The notes under the pieces were generated by a model. The model had not been told where the DNA came from and did not search any database. It saw nothing but the letters and a program-made list of their open reading frames with translations. From contig NZ_CP154853.1 in the NCBI RefSeq assembly GCF_047302405.1, positions 682,001 to 746,000 on the forward strand: DNA of 64,000 bases, given 5' to 3'. A program made the position numbers and the translations under genes. This DNA comes from Alkalihalobacillus sp047302405 (GTDB lineage: Bacteria; Bacillota; Bacilli; Bacillales; Bacillaceae_D). Below, piece after piece: positions 50,918-60,588 of the stretch (its first letter is position 1; each line of letters begins with the position of its first letter).

Positions 50918-50971
50918 GGAGCTATCCCTAATAGGTCATGAACATGACGCCTGATGGGGTAGCTTCTTTTT
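50918..50971 (+). terminator. terminator of the pst-phoU operon
   Basis: GAGCTATCCC (about 50919-50928) pairs with GGGGTAGCTTC (about 50956-50966) and is followed by five T residues. Confidence 0.8.
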
Positions 50972-51088
50972 CACCTATTAAAACCTAACGAACCGGAATG
51001 AATAGCCCCAATCCCATCGCATATAAATGAATAAGGAGAATAAATGATTTCAACTCTCATTATGTGAGATGAGGAGTGGTTTAATAAA

Positions 51089-51994
51089 ATGACAAGGCTC
51101 TTTTTTTTAATGTTATCAAAAAATAAGCTCTTAAATCATTTAGCGAAAAAATTTGGTTTACAATTTGGAGCAAAACAAGTTATTGCAGGGACGACGCTTG
51201 AGGAAGCTCGAAAAATTATCGAACATTTGAATGAACAAGGTTTTTTAGTAACAGTTGATCATTTAGGAGAATTTGTCACAACTAGGGAAGAAGCCCTTCA
51301 AGCAACAGTTACTTGTTTAGAAATGTTAGAAAAGATTAATAAGCATCACTTGAAAAGTCAGCTATCGATTAAGTTGACTCAACTAGGATTAAGTATTAGT
51401 CCGCAGTTTTGTTATGAAAATGTTAGAAAAATTGTGATGGCGGCTGAGCGGTCGAGTAATTTTGTTTGTATTGATATGGAGAGCTCTGATTATTGCCAAG
51501 ATACGATAACTTTGTTAGAAAGTTTACGAAATGAATTTCCTGATACAGTTGGTACTGTAATACAAGCTTATTTGTTCCGGGCTAAAAGTGATATTCAACA
51601 TTTAAAAGGGGCTCGCTTACGGCTTGTTAAGGGTGCTTATAAAGAATCAAAAGCGATTGCTTTTCAAACGAAAGAAGAAATTGATGTTCAATATTTTGAG
51701 AGAATTAAAGAACATTTACGAGAGGGGGAGTTTACAGCTATTGCTACCCATGATCATCGAATCATCGAAAAGGTGAAAATATATTGTTTTAAAGAGAGAA
51801 TTCCTCGACATAAATTTGAGTTTCAGCTTCTATATGGATTTAGGGAATCTTTGCAAAGGGAGTTAGTGAAACAGGGCTATCAAGTCCGTATTTATGTACC
51901 TTATGGAAATGATTGGTTCGCTTATTTTATGAGAAGATTAGCCGAACGTCCGCAAAATGTTTCGTTCGCTTTAAAAGGGTTTTTGGGGAAATAA
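51089..51994 (+). CDS. proline dehydrogenase
   Basis: A 301-residue FAD-dependent proline dehydrogenase of the short Bacillus type, oxidising proline to pyrroline-5-carboxylate and passing electrons to the quinone pool. The barrel signs are SIKLTQLGLSI, VCIDMESSDY, VIQAYLFRAKSD, RLVKGAYKES, IATHDHRII, FEFQLLYGFRE and VRIYVPYGNDWFAYFMRRLAERPQN, which carries the final Arg-Arg substrate pair. ATG 51089 follows GAGGAGTGG. Arginase follows by 45 bases, so the pair may feed arginine and proline into glutamate, though no P5C dehydrogenase is in the window. Confidence 0.93.
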   Translation: MTRLFFLMLSKNKLLNHLAKKFGLQFGAKQVIAGTTLEEARKIIEHLNEQGFLVTVDHLGEFVTTREEALQATVTCLEMLEKINKHHLKSQLSIKLTQLGLSISPQFCYENVRKIVMAAERSSNFVCIDMESSDYCQDTITLLESLRNEFPDTVGTVIQAYLFRAKSDIQHLKGARLRLVKGAYKESKAIAFQTKEEIDVQYFERIKEHLREGEFTAIATHDHRIIEKVKIYCFKERIPRHKFEFQLLYGFRESLQRELVKQGYQVRIYVPYGNDWFAYFMRRLAERPQNVSFALKGFLGK

Positions 51995-52039
51995 CTCGAA
52001 ATATATATTGTGAGAAAATATCACAATGGGGGTAGTTTT

Positions 52040-52933
52040 ATGACAAAAAAGAAGATAGGCATCATTGGTGTCCCATTAGACTTAGGACAGAGTCGAAGAG
52101 GGGTCGACATGGGGCCGAGTGCGATTCGATATGCTGGGCTCGAAGCGACTTTAAAAAGGTTGAGTGATGAGGTTGTTGATTTTGGAGATATTCCTGTTTC
52201 AAGGGAAGGGGAAAAGGTACAAAAGCTAAGGCATTTAAATGAAATTGTTGAAGCATGTACAGCGTTAGCAAATCAGATTGAGGAAGTGGAAACGACGGGT
52301 TATTTTCCGTTGATTTTAGGGGGCGATCATAGTACAGCGATTGGGACGCTTGCTGGTGTGGCTCAAACGAAAGAAAATTTAGGGTTAATTTGGTATGATG
52401 CCCATGGGGATTTAAATACGCTTGAGACATCTCCATCTGGGAATATACACGGTATGCCACTAGCGGTTAGCCTTGGTTTAGGGGAAGACGAGCTAATTGA
52501 AATAGGAAAAGCTAAAATTAAAGTAAAACCTGAAAACGTTGTCATCGTTGGGGCTCGATCTTTAGATGACGGGGAAAAAGCTCTGATCAAACGATTAAAT
52601 ATTAAAGTGTTCACGATGCATGAAATTGACCGGCTTGGTATGACTCGTGTCATGGAGGAAGCGATTGCCCATGTTTCCAAAGGGACAGATGGTGTTCATT
52701 TAAGCTTTGATTTGGATGCCTTGGACCCACTCGAGGCTCCAGGAGTTGGGACACCTGTCATTGGTGGTGTCACGTATCGTGAAAGTCATTTAGCGATGGA
52801 AATGTTAGCAGAAGCAAAAATCATTACATCAGCAGAATTTGTGGAAGTGAACCCGATTTTAGATGAGAAAAATACGACGGCTGAGGCGGCGGTTGCCTTA
52901 ATAGGCTCATTGTTTGGTCAAAAGCTTCTTTAA
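52040..52933 (+). CDS. rocF: arginase
   Basis: A 297-residue arginase that splits arginine to ornithine and urea with two manganese ions. Metal ligands sit in LGGDHSTAIG (His), WYDAHGDLN (Asp, His, Asp) and LSFDLDALDP (Asp, Asp). GVDMGPSAIRYAG is the usual N-terminal block and IHGMPLAVSLG the substrate loop. ATG 52040, behind GGGGGTAG, is chosen; an upstream GTG lies 30 bases earlier without a ribosome site. It follows a proline dehydrogenase. Confidence 0.95.
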   Translation: MTKKKIGIIGVPLDLGQSRRGVDMGPSAIRYAGLEATLKRLSDEVVDFGDIPVSREGEKVQKLRHLNEIVEACTALANQIEEVETTGYFPLILGGDHSTAIGTLAGVAQTKENLGLIWYDAHGDLNTLETSPSGNIHGMPLAVSLGLGEDELIEIGKAKIKVKPENVVIVGARSLDDGEKALIKRLNIKVFTMHEIDRLGMTRVMEEAIAHVSKGTDGVHLSFDLDALDPLEAPGVGTPVIGGVTYRESHLAMEMLAEAKIITSAEFVEVNPILDEKNTTAEAAVALIGSLFGQKLL

Positions 52934-53072
52934 TGGAGGGAGTAAGCCAAAAAAACTTTGGAATTATGATGGTTCTATGGCAACATAGGTCTAAAAGTTT
53001 ATTCTTATTCCTATTTCGCTTATAATACAAATGAGGACCAGTAATAACTTTGATTATTTTAGGAGGATTAAA

Positions 53073-53435
53073 ATGGAAACAATGTTTAGCCATTTGCATT
53101 CAAGTGGATGGGCGATTACAATTTTGCTCTTTATTATTGCCTTTTTCTTATTAAAAGGTGGAAAAGCAAAAGCAGGAAAAATTCTACATATGATTTTAAG
53201 ATTGTTCTTTGTAATTATGGTCGTTTCAGGTATTTATTTACTATTTGCTTCTTGGGGATTCGCAGCTATGTACGCAGTTAAAGGCTTATTAGCGATTGCC
53301 TTAATCGGGTTAATGGAAGTTATCTTAACAAGAACGAAAAAAGGAAAGTTAAACAATGCCGGTGTATTAGGGGGAGCTTTTATTATTATCCTGATAATTG
53401 TACCGTTAATGGGTTTTAGAGTGATTTCCTTTTAA
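53073..53435 (+). CDS. YisL-like small membrane protein (DUF1516)
   Basis: A 120-residue protein of four predicted helices (about 12-28, 42-60, 66-85, 98-118). It matches the YisL/DUF1516 family of Bacillus (FSHLHSSGWAITILLFIIA and KAGKILHMILRLFFVIMVVSGIYLL region, shortened here), whose function is unknown. ATG 53073 follows AGGAGG at the best spacing. Single gene ended by a clear terminator. Confidence 0.85.
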   Translation: METMFSHLHSSGWAITILLFIIAFFLLKGGKAKAGKILHMILRLFFVIMVVSGIYLLFASWGFAAMYAVKGLLAIALIGLMEVILTRTKKGKLNNAGVLGGAFIIILIIVPLMGFRVISF

Positions 53436-53444
53436 TTAAAAGAT

Positions 53445-53481
53445 AGTACAGCTTTGAGAGATCGAAGCTGTACTTTTTTTA
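53445..53481 (+). terminator. terminator of the YisL-like gene
   Basis: AGTACAGCTT (53445-53454) pairs with AAGCTGTACT (53465-53474) perfectly, followed by a T run. Confidence 0.92.
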
Positions 53482-53586
53482 TTTTTAGAAAGAAATGAGA
53501 GGTTGGGAAGCGGAGGGTGAGTTTTCTTTATGCTAAAATAGAAGAAATCAATCTTTTGAAAATCGGGTTAGGTAGGGGAAATGATG

Positions 53587-54057
53587 ATGAATTGGGTTGT
53601 GAAAGAATTTAATCAGCTAACAAATGAAGAACTATATGAAATCCTCCGTTTACGTGTAAATGTCTTTATTGTTGAACAAAATTGTCCATATGAAGAATTA
53701 GATGGAGCAGATAAAAAAGCATTACATTTATTCTTAAAAGATGAAAATGGAGCGATGTTAGCCTACAGTCGTCTTTTTCTTAAGGGGGACTATTTTGAGG
53801 AGGCTTCGATTGGACGAGTGATTGTCGCACAAAAGCAACGTTCCCTCGGTTACGGTGTTCAGTTATTAAACAAAGCAATTTCAATTTTAGAAGAAGAAAA
53901 AGAGCAGAAATCGATTTTTATTCAAGCTCAATCTTATTTAGAAAAATTTTATCAGTCTTTTGGTTTTTATTCGGTTTCAGAATCTTATATGCATGATGGT
54001 CTTTTACATACGGACATGAGAAAAGAAAGGAATAAACCAATTGGAGGGAATATATGA
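53587..54057 (+). CDS. GNAT-family acetyltransferase (ElaA-like)
   Basis: A 156-residue GNAT protein resembling ElaA: LYEILRLRVNVFIVEQNCPYEELDGAD is the typical N-terminal region, followed by SIGRVIVAQKQRSLGYGVQLLNKAI (acetyl-CoA loop) and FYQSFGFYSVSESYMHDGLLH. Three in-frame ATGs stand in a row at 53581, 53584 and 53587; I use the third because AGGGGA is seven bases before it, but all are possible. Its stop overlaps the next gene as ATGA, so it is co-translated with the AddB-like and AddA-like genes. Any role in that unit is unknown. Confidence 0.88.
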   Translation: MNWVVKEFNQLTNEELYEILRLRVNVFIVEQNCPYEELDGADKKALHLFLKDENGAMLAYSRLFLKGDYFEEASIGRVIVAQKQRSLGYGVQLLNKAISILEEEKEQKSIFIQAQSYLEKFYQSFGFYSVSESYMHDGLLHTDMRKERNKPIGGNI

Positions 54058-56948
54058 CGCATACTATTTATGGAACTTCATTTAGAGATGTAGCCAAACA
54101 AGAGCGACTAGATGAGTTTGTTGCCTTCCAGCAAAAAGAAGAGATGAAGGTTTTTTATGTGTTGCCTTCGCGAATTTGGTTAAGTAAAGGATTAGAACGT
54201 CAAAAAAACCTTCATTATTTAAACTTTGATGAATTAGCTCAACTTTTTATTCAAAAGATTGAACCAAATATCGTTTCCATTACAGAGCACGAGCGAACTT
54301 TGTTTTTTCAACAATTTGTAGAGCGGAACCAATATGACTTTGAAATGGTTGAAACACTCGGTCAATCAAAGGGATTTGCTGATACATACGGACAGTTAAA
54401 AAGACTAGGTTTAACTCTCGATGACATTCCAGAATCCTTGATTCAGCTGAAGAACTTATTTGAAGAGTACGAGAAGCAAATTTTAAAAGATAACAAGATG
54501 TATGATCCAGAAAATCATATTCTCTTTGCGGTTGAATTGTTGAAAAAGTATCCAATTGATCCAGTTAGAATCGTTGTTGATGGGTTTTATAGCTTTAATC
54601 CTTTGCAATACTTATTAATTAAAACTTTAAAAGAAATCGGTATGTCACTTGAGATTTATTTACCGAATGATCGCAACTTTTCGATCGTTGAGCAAACGAG
54701 GTTAGAGTTGGGGCAAATTGGGTTTACCGATCACTATCGTCTAGCTGAAGCGAATGAGGTAAACCCAAAAAGGAGCTTAGCGGCCGCTTCTACAAAAGAA
54801 GAAGAATTAAAAGCGATCTTATATGAAATTGCTCAATCGGATTTACCCTTTTCGGAACAGGCGATTTTATTTGCAAATGAGCGAGAAGACATAACCCCTC
54901 TTTTAGAACAGGCAAAACGATATCAAATCCCTTTTCAAACAGCTAAACAAAAAAAATTATCAGAGACAGGCATCTACCACCTACTTCAATTAAGTTTTGA
55001 AAAACAAGGTGGACCATTATCAAAATGGGATTCTCTTGCTTTATTTGAACAAGTTCTTTCGCTTTCCTTTTTAGAGGCGAATAAATATATTAAAGAGAAA
55101 AAAACGTTCTTATCAGAAGGACAGGCCATCAATGAACAAGTACAAGCTATTTTTAAAACGACAAGGAACTGGACATGGCCGAAAAAAGCTTCTTTTATGG
55201 ATTATTTAAATATCCTTAAGCAGTTTTTAGAGGAACTAAATTGGCAAGAGATTTGGGTTCAAAAATTAAGAGAAGAAGAGGAACTTGTTTTTTTAAAAAA
55301 TATCTCAACTGAAAAACGTGCGTTAGAAAAATTGGAAGAAAAGATAAACGAGCAACTTGTTACACTGACTGATCGCGGCTTAGGTTCGCTATTTATGAAT
55401 CAGGAGTTATTTTATGAATGGTTAAAAGAATCAAGTGAGGCGATCGAACTTTTTATTGAGAGAGGACATAAGGACGGGGTGGCACTACATACTTGGCGAG
55501 ATATTGGTTTATTTAAAGGGCAGAAATTATTTGTTGTCGGGATGAATGAAGGGATTTTTCCTCGTTCTCATACGTTATCAGGTTATTTAAATGAACGGGA
55601 TTTATCAGCCCTGCCTATTGTTAATGGAGCTCCTAGTCAGCTGCTATCTCGTAAAAGCCAGGAAGCTTTTTTTCAACAACTATTTTATGTTGCAAAGGAG
55701 ATTGTTTTTTCGTATGTCCGTGGACTTGATGCAGCTCACCCACATTTGCCATCGCCTATTTTAGAAGGGCTTGAAATGGAAAAGAAAGATTGGACATTCG
55801 TAAAAAGAAGCCAGTTAAAAAATGTTTTAGGTGAAGAAGAACAAGAAGAACTTTTATCTTATTTTGTAGGGAAAGGGTATGCACTCCAAAAAAATGTTTT
55901 GCCGGCTCATTTGAAGGCCTATCAAAAACGATTGCAACGTTTGGAGTTGTTTGAGGAAAGCATTGAAAAAAAACACCAGCAGAAAAGAAAAAAGGGAGAA
56001 ACCACGGTTACAGCTCTTGAGGCATATGCAAGATGTCCTTTTAAATATGCAATGGAACGAGAGCTACAAATTCAGGAACCTGTTTTGCGTTCAGAGCAAG
56101 TTTCTCCCCTAGATATTGGTGACTTCGTTCATGACATTATTGAATCGATTTATAAAGAATTACAATTAATTGGAGTGCCTTTTTCTTCGATATCCGATGA
56201 TGTCAAAAGGAAAGTACCGAGCTTACTTGAACAGAAATTTGAAGACGGTTGGGAAGAAATAGTGGAACGTAATGCTGAGATTAGTGCGTTAGATTTAAAA
56301 CTTTTAAAGAAATTGTGGAAAAGAAGGTTAAAGAAATGGTGGTTAGCGGAAAGGAAACATTTCTGGGACAATGACAGAATTCCGTCTATGAAAATTGAAG
56401 CACTAGAAGCCCCGATTTATTTTGATTTTACTTTATCCACTGGTGAGAACTTGTATCTAAGAGGGAAAATTGACCGAGTGGACACAGATCAAAAAGGATT
56501 TACGATTTACGATTATAAAACAGGACAAGCATCGATCAAAAAAGAAGAAATTCAAGCCGGATTAAAGCTCCAATTGCCTCTTTATGCGTATGTGATGCAA
56601 AAGCAGTTAAGTGATCAATTGAACCAAGAGATGACAGGGTATGGAGCGAGTTATATTAGTTTACGCGACCCCGAAAAAAGAGCGGGGAATGGCGTGTGGC
56701 GACCCGATTTTATTGGCAAAGACTCGCCTTTTTTCGTAAGTTCAAGAACGAGAAACCAGGAATCTACTTGGGCTACGGACGATTATATGAATGAAAATGA
56801 ACTACCAGAAAAAATCGAGAAATTATGGAAAGGGACTTATACAGAATACCCAGTGAAACCGTTGGATTGTTCGGATTTTTGCCCATATAAACCGATTTGT
56901 CGTGTGACAGAGGAGCAGAAAGAAAGGGGGAGCAGTGATGAAGTTTAA
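54054..56948 (+). CDS. compact AddB-like nuclease subunit without Walker A
   Basis: A 964-residue PD-(D/E)XK nuclease of the AddB type, shorter than the usual AddB (about 1160 in B. subtilis). The helicase-like N-terminal part lacks the usual GRSGSGKT Walker A and starts with IYGTSFRDVAKQERLDEFVA. The C-terminal nuclease domain has D807, D820 and K822 (IDRVD and IYDYKTG). Four cysteines may hold an iron-sulfur cluster: C661 (YARCPFKYA), C939, C943 and C949 (CSDFCPYKPIC). The last spacing differs by one residue from canonical AddB (C-x2-C). It overlaps the AddA-like gene. It should work with that protein on DNA ends; a duty separate from the main AddAB is possible. Confidence 0.8.
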   Translation: MTHTIYGTSFRDVAKQERLDEFVAFQQKEEMKVFYVLPSRIWLSKGLERQKNLHYLNFDELAQLFIQKIEPNIVSITEHERTLFFQQFVERNQYDFEMVETLGQSKGFADTYGQLKRLGLTLDDIPESLIQLKNLFEEYEKQILKDNKMYDPENHILFAVELLKKYPIDPVRIVVDGFYSFNPLQYLLIKTLKEIGMSLEIYLPNDRNFSIVEQTRLELGQIGFTDHYRLAEANEVNPKRSLAAASTKEEELKAILYEIAQSDLPFSEQAILFANEREDITPLLEQAKRYQIPFQTAKQKKLSETGIYHLLQLSFEKQGGPLSKWDSLALFEQVLSLSFLEANKYIKEKKTFLSEGQAINEQVQAIFKTTRNWTWPKKASFMDYLNILKQFLEELNWQEIWVQKLREEEELVFLKNISTEKRALEKLEEKINEQLVTLTDRGLGSLFMNQELFYEWLKESSEAIELFIERGHKDGVALHTWRDIGLFKGQKLFVVGMNEGIFPRSHTLSGYLNERDLSALPIVNGAPSQLLSRKSQEAFFQQLFYVAKEIVFSYVRGLDAAHPHLPSPILEGLEMEKKDWTFVKRSQLKNVLGEEEQEELLSYFVGKGYALQKNVLPAHLKAYQKRLQRLELFEESIEKKHQQKRKKGETTVTALEAYARCPFKYAMERELQIQEPVLRSEQVSPLDIGDFVHDIIESIYKELQLIGVPFSSISDDVKRKVPSLLEQKFEDGWEEIVERNAEISALDLKLLKKLWKRRLKKWWLAERKHFWDNDRIPSMKIEALEAPIYFDFTLSTGENLYLRGKIDRVDTDQKGFTIYDYKTGQASIKKEEIQAGLKLQLPLYAYVMQKQLSDQLNQEMTGYGASYISLRDPEKRAGNGVWRPDFIGKDSPFFVSSRTRNQESTWATDDYMNENELPEKIEKLWKGTYTEYPVKPLDCSDFCPYKPICRVTEEQKERGSSDEV

Positions 56949-59900
56949 TCAAGCCCAAGAACAGGCGATTTTTAATGAACATTCTTTAGTCGTTGTTTCA
57001 GCCGGAGCTGGTTCAGGAAAAACACGAGTTTTGACAGAAAGAATCGTTTATTTATGTGAATTAAAGCGAACGAATCCCCAGCACCGCATGGGCGTGACAA
57101 TCGATGAAATTGTTGCCATTACCTTTACAGAAAAGGCCGCTCGTGAAATGAAAGACCGAATCCGTAGCCGTATTAATGAAAAAATCGCTGACTCCAAAGA
57201 GGACGAGGAACAACGATTTTGGTTGGAACAAAAGGATGCATTAGAGAGGACGATCATTTCGACCTTTCATAGTTTTTGTCAGCAAATCCTTAGTCAATAT
57301 GCCATTTATGCCAAACTCCCACCACGAATTAAAGTCATCGACGAGCTTGAAGCGAATCAGTTAAAAAAGGAACTCATTCAGAAGCTTTTTCAGCAATCGG
57401 CTTTTGTGGAACGAGCTGAGCCCTTTTTTGATTATTTGTCAAAAGACAGTTTGACAGACTATCTTTTTTCGATATTAAATCAAATGCGTGAGTGGTTTGT
57501 CGGGCCATCAAAGGTTCAGGAGCTGCGAGTTGAGGAGATGGTCGAGATTCAAAAAGCGGCTGTTGGGCAACAATTGATTGAAAAGATTCAATCCTTTCAT
57601 ACAAAAGCGAATGATTATATTCGTCAATTTCCAGCATATGACGAGTTAACTGCTGCTCAAAAAAAGCATGTTCAAAAGATAGAGAATGGTTTTGCTGACT
57701 TGCATGAACGTTTGCCTGTTGGAGAATACATCCAGATCTGTGAAGAGTGTATGCCAAGTCGTACCGATAAAAAATGGCAAGAGAAAATTCCACCGCTATA
57801 TGATTTATTTGAATTAGAGTGGAAACCATTGAAAAAATGGTGGAAGGATATGTCAGGGAGCTTAGATTTTAGTGAGCAATCGGTCGATCTTTTGAAACGG
57901 TTGGTAGAACTAATTAAACAATTTGATTATGCCTATCAAAGTCGAAAAGATTATTTAGGGTTAGTTGATTTTTCTGATTTACAGCAAAAAGCCGTATCAC
58001 TATTAAATAATCTAAGTATTCAAGCCGCCTGTCGGAAGCAATACCGCCATTTTATGGTAGATGAATTTCAAGATACAAACCAACTACAACTTGAAATGTT
58101 AAAACGAATTGACCCCGATTATCAATTTATTGTTGGGGATACGAAGCAGTCGATCTATCGGTTTAGAGGGGCCAATGTTTCTTTAATGAACCAACTAGAG
58201 GAAGGGGCAGAAACAAGTCCAGACGCTGAAACGATTTTAATGAATATGAATTATCGAACGACTGATCCTGTTATTCAAACGGTGAATCATATATTCTCAA
58301 GTATCATGAAACCTGAACCTGACTTTGCCTTTGAAACAAAATATACGGCCCTTGAGGCGGCACGGGAACCTGAATCATTCGAAAAGAAAAGTATTGAACT
58401 TTTTAAGACCGATGAAGATGAGGATCAATATATTCAATTAGCAAAAAGGCTCGTAACGATGATGGAAGAAGGAAAACCATTAGTGAATTCTAATGGGGTG
58501 TGGCAAGAACCAAGTTGGAAAGATATCGCGATTTTAATACCGACAAGGACGCAATTGCTTCAACTAGAGCGTGCTTTGACATCTTACCAAATTCCCTATA
58601 CCGTCTATGGAGGAATTGCTTTTTTTCAAAGGCAAGAAGTAATTGATTTTAGTCATTTTATTCGTTGGTTGAACCGTCCATTTGAAGACCTTTATCTAAC
58701 GGCTTTACTAAGGAGTCCATTAATTGGATTAACACTAAATGAGCTCTTGGACATTCAAGAACATTTGGAGGAAGGGCAGTCACTTTATGAGTTCCTTTAT
58801 ACGTTAAAAAATGAATTAATCGCTGGACCAGTCATTTTTGAAGCCGCCTTGAAACTTCAAGGCTGGTTAGAAGTGTATATTTCAAGTAAACCTACACAAT
58901 CTACTTTAAGCTACTTACAGCGAATGTTTGAAGACATTGGTTTGAAAAATAGTTTACTGTTGCAAGAGAATGGGTTACAAAAAGTGAAAAACGTCGAGAA
59001 GTTAATTGGCTTATTAGAACAAAATCAATGCCGCCTTTATGAAGAAATGGTAGAGGTAATTGATGAACGGATGCAATTGAGTGAAAAAGAGGGCGAGGCT
59101 GAAATGGAAAGGCTTGATGGGGATGCCCTTCACATTATGACTGTTCATGCGTCTAAAGGCTTGGAATTTCCAATTGTTTGTTTGCCGCAAATGGATCGAC
59201 GGCCACGCCCGGACACAGGAATTGTTCGTTTTCACTCAGAACTTGGAATTGTTTTTAGATTAGAATCAGACGAAGAAGAGGAACAAATGACAGCTGTAGT
59301 TGAAACGCCGGGTTACCCGATAGCAAAAGATTTAGGGAATTTAGAAGCCCGAGAAGAAGAGAAGCGGTTATTTTATGTAGCGGCAACAAGAGCAAGAGAT
59401 CATTTGCTTATGGTTGGATGTGAAAAAGGAAGTAAGCATTCTTGGTTAGAGATGGTTGAATTTGCGAAAAATGCAACTGGGTTATCACAATTGATTGAGG
59501 AAGAAATCGGTGCCTTAAGTGAACGAGCTTGGTCACCAAAAGGGCAAAATTACGACGCACCGAAGTTATTAAAAAGTAGGGAAGTGTTAACGCCATTATC
59601 GGTTTCAGAAGTCATGACCTTTATTCACGATAAAGGGGCTTATTTTGAACGATATGTTCTTGGGTTAGAAGAAGAAAGGAACTCAAATGAACAATCACCT
59701 ACTCAGGAAGAGGCCTTGCCGATTAAAGCAAATGAATTTGGGACCATTGTTCATAAGGCCTGTGAGCTTTTAGATAACGGAATTGACGAAGAACAGGCGA
59801 TTGATGAGTCTTTAAATAAAATAAGTGAAGCTGATGTGAAAGGAAAGGTTCGTCTAGAGTTGCAGGAGCTACTAAAGACGTATAATCAAGATATTCGAGC

Positions 59901-60294
59901 TCAATTAGGGCGTCCAGTAGCGAATGAATGGAGCTTTTCATTTCCATTAGCCCAAGCAGGAGCGGAAATAATCGGAGAGATTGATAAAATAGTCGAACGA
60001 GAGGGCATAATTCACCTAATTGATTTTAAGACGAATAAAATCGAACAAACAGGTGGTGAGCTCTTATCAATCTATGAGCCGCAATTGTATTTATACAAAA
60101 TGGCTTATGAGTATCAAGTCCAAAAGGAAGTCGAATCAACTTCATTATTTGTTTTTAGAGACCAACATCAGCCAATTCATTCATTAGTTTTTTCAAAAGC
60201 GAATGAAAAAAGGTTAATGACAGAAATTCAAGAACTAGTAAGAAGAAAAAAAACAGCCGAGACAAAATCTGAATGGCTAGCAAGTAGTCAGTGA
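56938..60294 (+). CDS. AddA-like UvrD-family helicase-nuclease
   Basis: A 1118-residue superfamily 1 helicase with C-terminal nuclease. All helicase motifs are seen: Q motif NQAQEQAIF, Walker A SAGAGSGKTRVLTERI, Ia AITFTEKAAREMKDRI, II FMVDEFQDTNQLQLEML, III IVGDTKQSIYRFRGANV, IV AILIPTRTQ, V IMTVHASKGLEFPIV, VI RLFYVAATRARDHLLM. The nuclease region near the end has EIDKIVE and LIDFKTNKIE, then LYKMAYEYQ. ATG 56938 follows AGGGGG and overlaps the AddB-like gene by 11 bases. Canonical AddA is about 1230 residues. It unwinds and resects broken DNA ends with its partner. Confidence 0.85.
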   Translation: MKFNQAQEQAIFNEHSLVVVSAGAGSGKTRVLTERIVYLCELKRTNPQHRMGVTIDEIVAITFTEKAAREMKDRIRSRINEKIADSKEDEEQRFWLEQKDALERTIISTFHSFCQQILSQYAIYAKLPPRIKVIDELEANQLKKELIQKLFQQSAFVERAEPFFDYLSKDSLTDYLFSILNQMREWFVGPSKVQELRVEEMVEIQKAAVGQQLIEKIQSFHTKANDYIRQFPAYDELTAAQKKHVQKIENGFADLHERLPVGEYIQICEECMPSRTDKKWQEKIPPLYDLFELEWKPLKKWWKDMSGSLDFSEQSVDLLKRLVELIKQFDYAYQSRKDYLGLVDFSDLQQKAVSLLNNLSIQAACRKQYRHFMVDEFQDTNQLQLEMLKRIDPDYQFIVGDTKQSIYRFRGANVSLMNQLEEGAETSPDAETILMNMNYRTTDPVIQTVNHIFSSIMKPEPDFAFETKYTALEAAREPESFEKKSIELFKTDEDEDQYIQLAKRLVTMMEEGKPLVNSNGVWQEPSWKDIAILIPTRTQLLQLERALTSYQIPYTVYGGIAFFQRQEVIDFSHFIRWLNRPFEDLYLTALLRSPLIGLTLNELLDIQEHLEEGQSLYEFLYTLKNELIAGPVIFEAALKLQGWLEVYISSKPTQSTLSYLQRMFEDIGLKNSLLLQENGLQKVKNVEKLIGLLEQNQCRLYEEMVEVIDERMQLSEKEGEAEMERLDGDALHIMTVHASKGLEFPIVCLPQMDRRPRPDTGIVRFHSELGIVFRLESDEEEEQMTAVVETPGYPIAKDLGNLEAREEEKRLFYVAATRARDHLLMVGCEKGSKHSWLEMVEFAKNATGLSQLIEEEIGALSERAWSPKGQNYDAPKLLKSREVLTPLSVSEVMTFIHDKGAYFERYVLGLEEERNSNEQSPTQEEALPIKANEFGTIVHKACELLDNGIDEEQAIDESLNKISEADVKGKVRLELQELLKTYNQDIRAQLGRPVANEWSFSFPLAQAGAEIIGEIDKIVEREGIIHLIDFKTNKIEQTGGELLSIYEPQLYLYKMAYEYQVQKEVESTSLFVFRDQHQPIHSLVFSKANEKRLMTEIQELVRRKKTAETKSEWLASSQ

Positions 60295-60332
60295 GTTAAA
60301 TAGTCGTTAATGATGAGGAGGAAAAAAATAAG

Positions 60333-60371
60333 AGCCGACAAGGAGCAATGCGACTGCTTGTCGGCTTTTTG
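60333..60371 (+). terminator. terminator of the AddAB-like operon
   Basis: AGCCGACAAG (60333-60342) pairs with CTTGTCGGCT (60357-60366), then five T residues. Confidence 0.9.
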
Positions 60372-60417
60372 GCGTTAATAAAATGTGAGCTCGTGGCGGA
60401 GGGCTGAGAGAGCGTGG

Positions 60418-60509
60418 ATAAGTAATGGAACTTAAGTTTTGCTAGGATTAGGGTACGACTAACCGGCAATAAGTAATGAAAATGAACTATTGCTAGGATT
60501 ACGGTACGA
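60418..60509. repeat. two copies of a 41-base repeat, period 51
   Basis: 60418-60458 and 60469-60509 are two similar 41-base units sharing ATAAGTAATG, TTGCTAGGATTA and GGTACGA, separated by ten bases. The copies differ at about eight positions in the middle. It lies between two terminators in a gene-free region; function unknown. Confidence 0.75.
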
Positions 60510-60548
60510 AATCCCCTCAGGCGAGTGTACCGCATATTAAAGACTCAC

Positions 60549-60580
60549 AAAAAAAGATGAGAGGTTCTAGCCCCTCATCT
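60549..60580 (-). terminator. terminator of the phn operon
   Basis: On the minus strand AGATGAGGGG pairs with CCTCTCATCT with one G-T or mismatch pair, followed by a run of seven T residues. It is nine bases after the last phnE stop. Confidence 0.85.
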
Positions 60581-60588
60581 CCACCCTA

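Noticed and set aside
53445..60371. The GNAT-AddB-AddA unit as a phage-defence island.
   Set aside because: No mobile element, odd composition or other defence gene is seen; only the divergence of the pair is noted as a finding.
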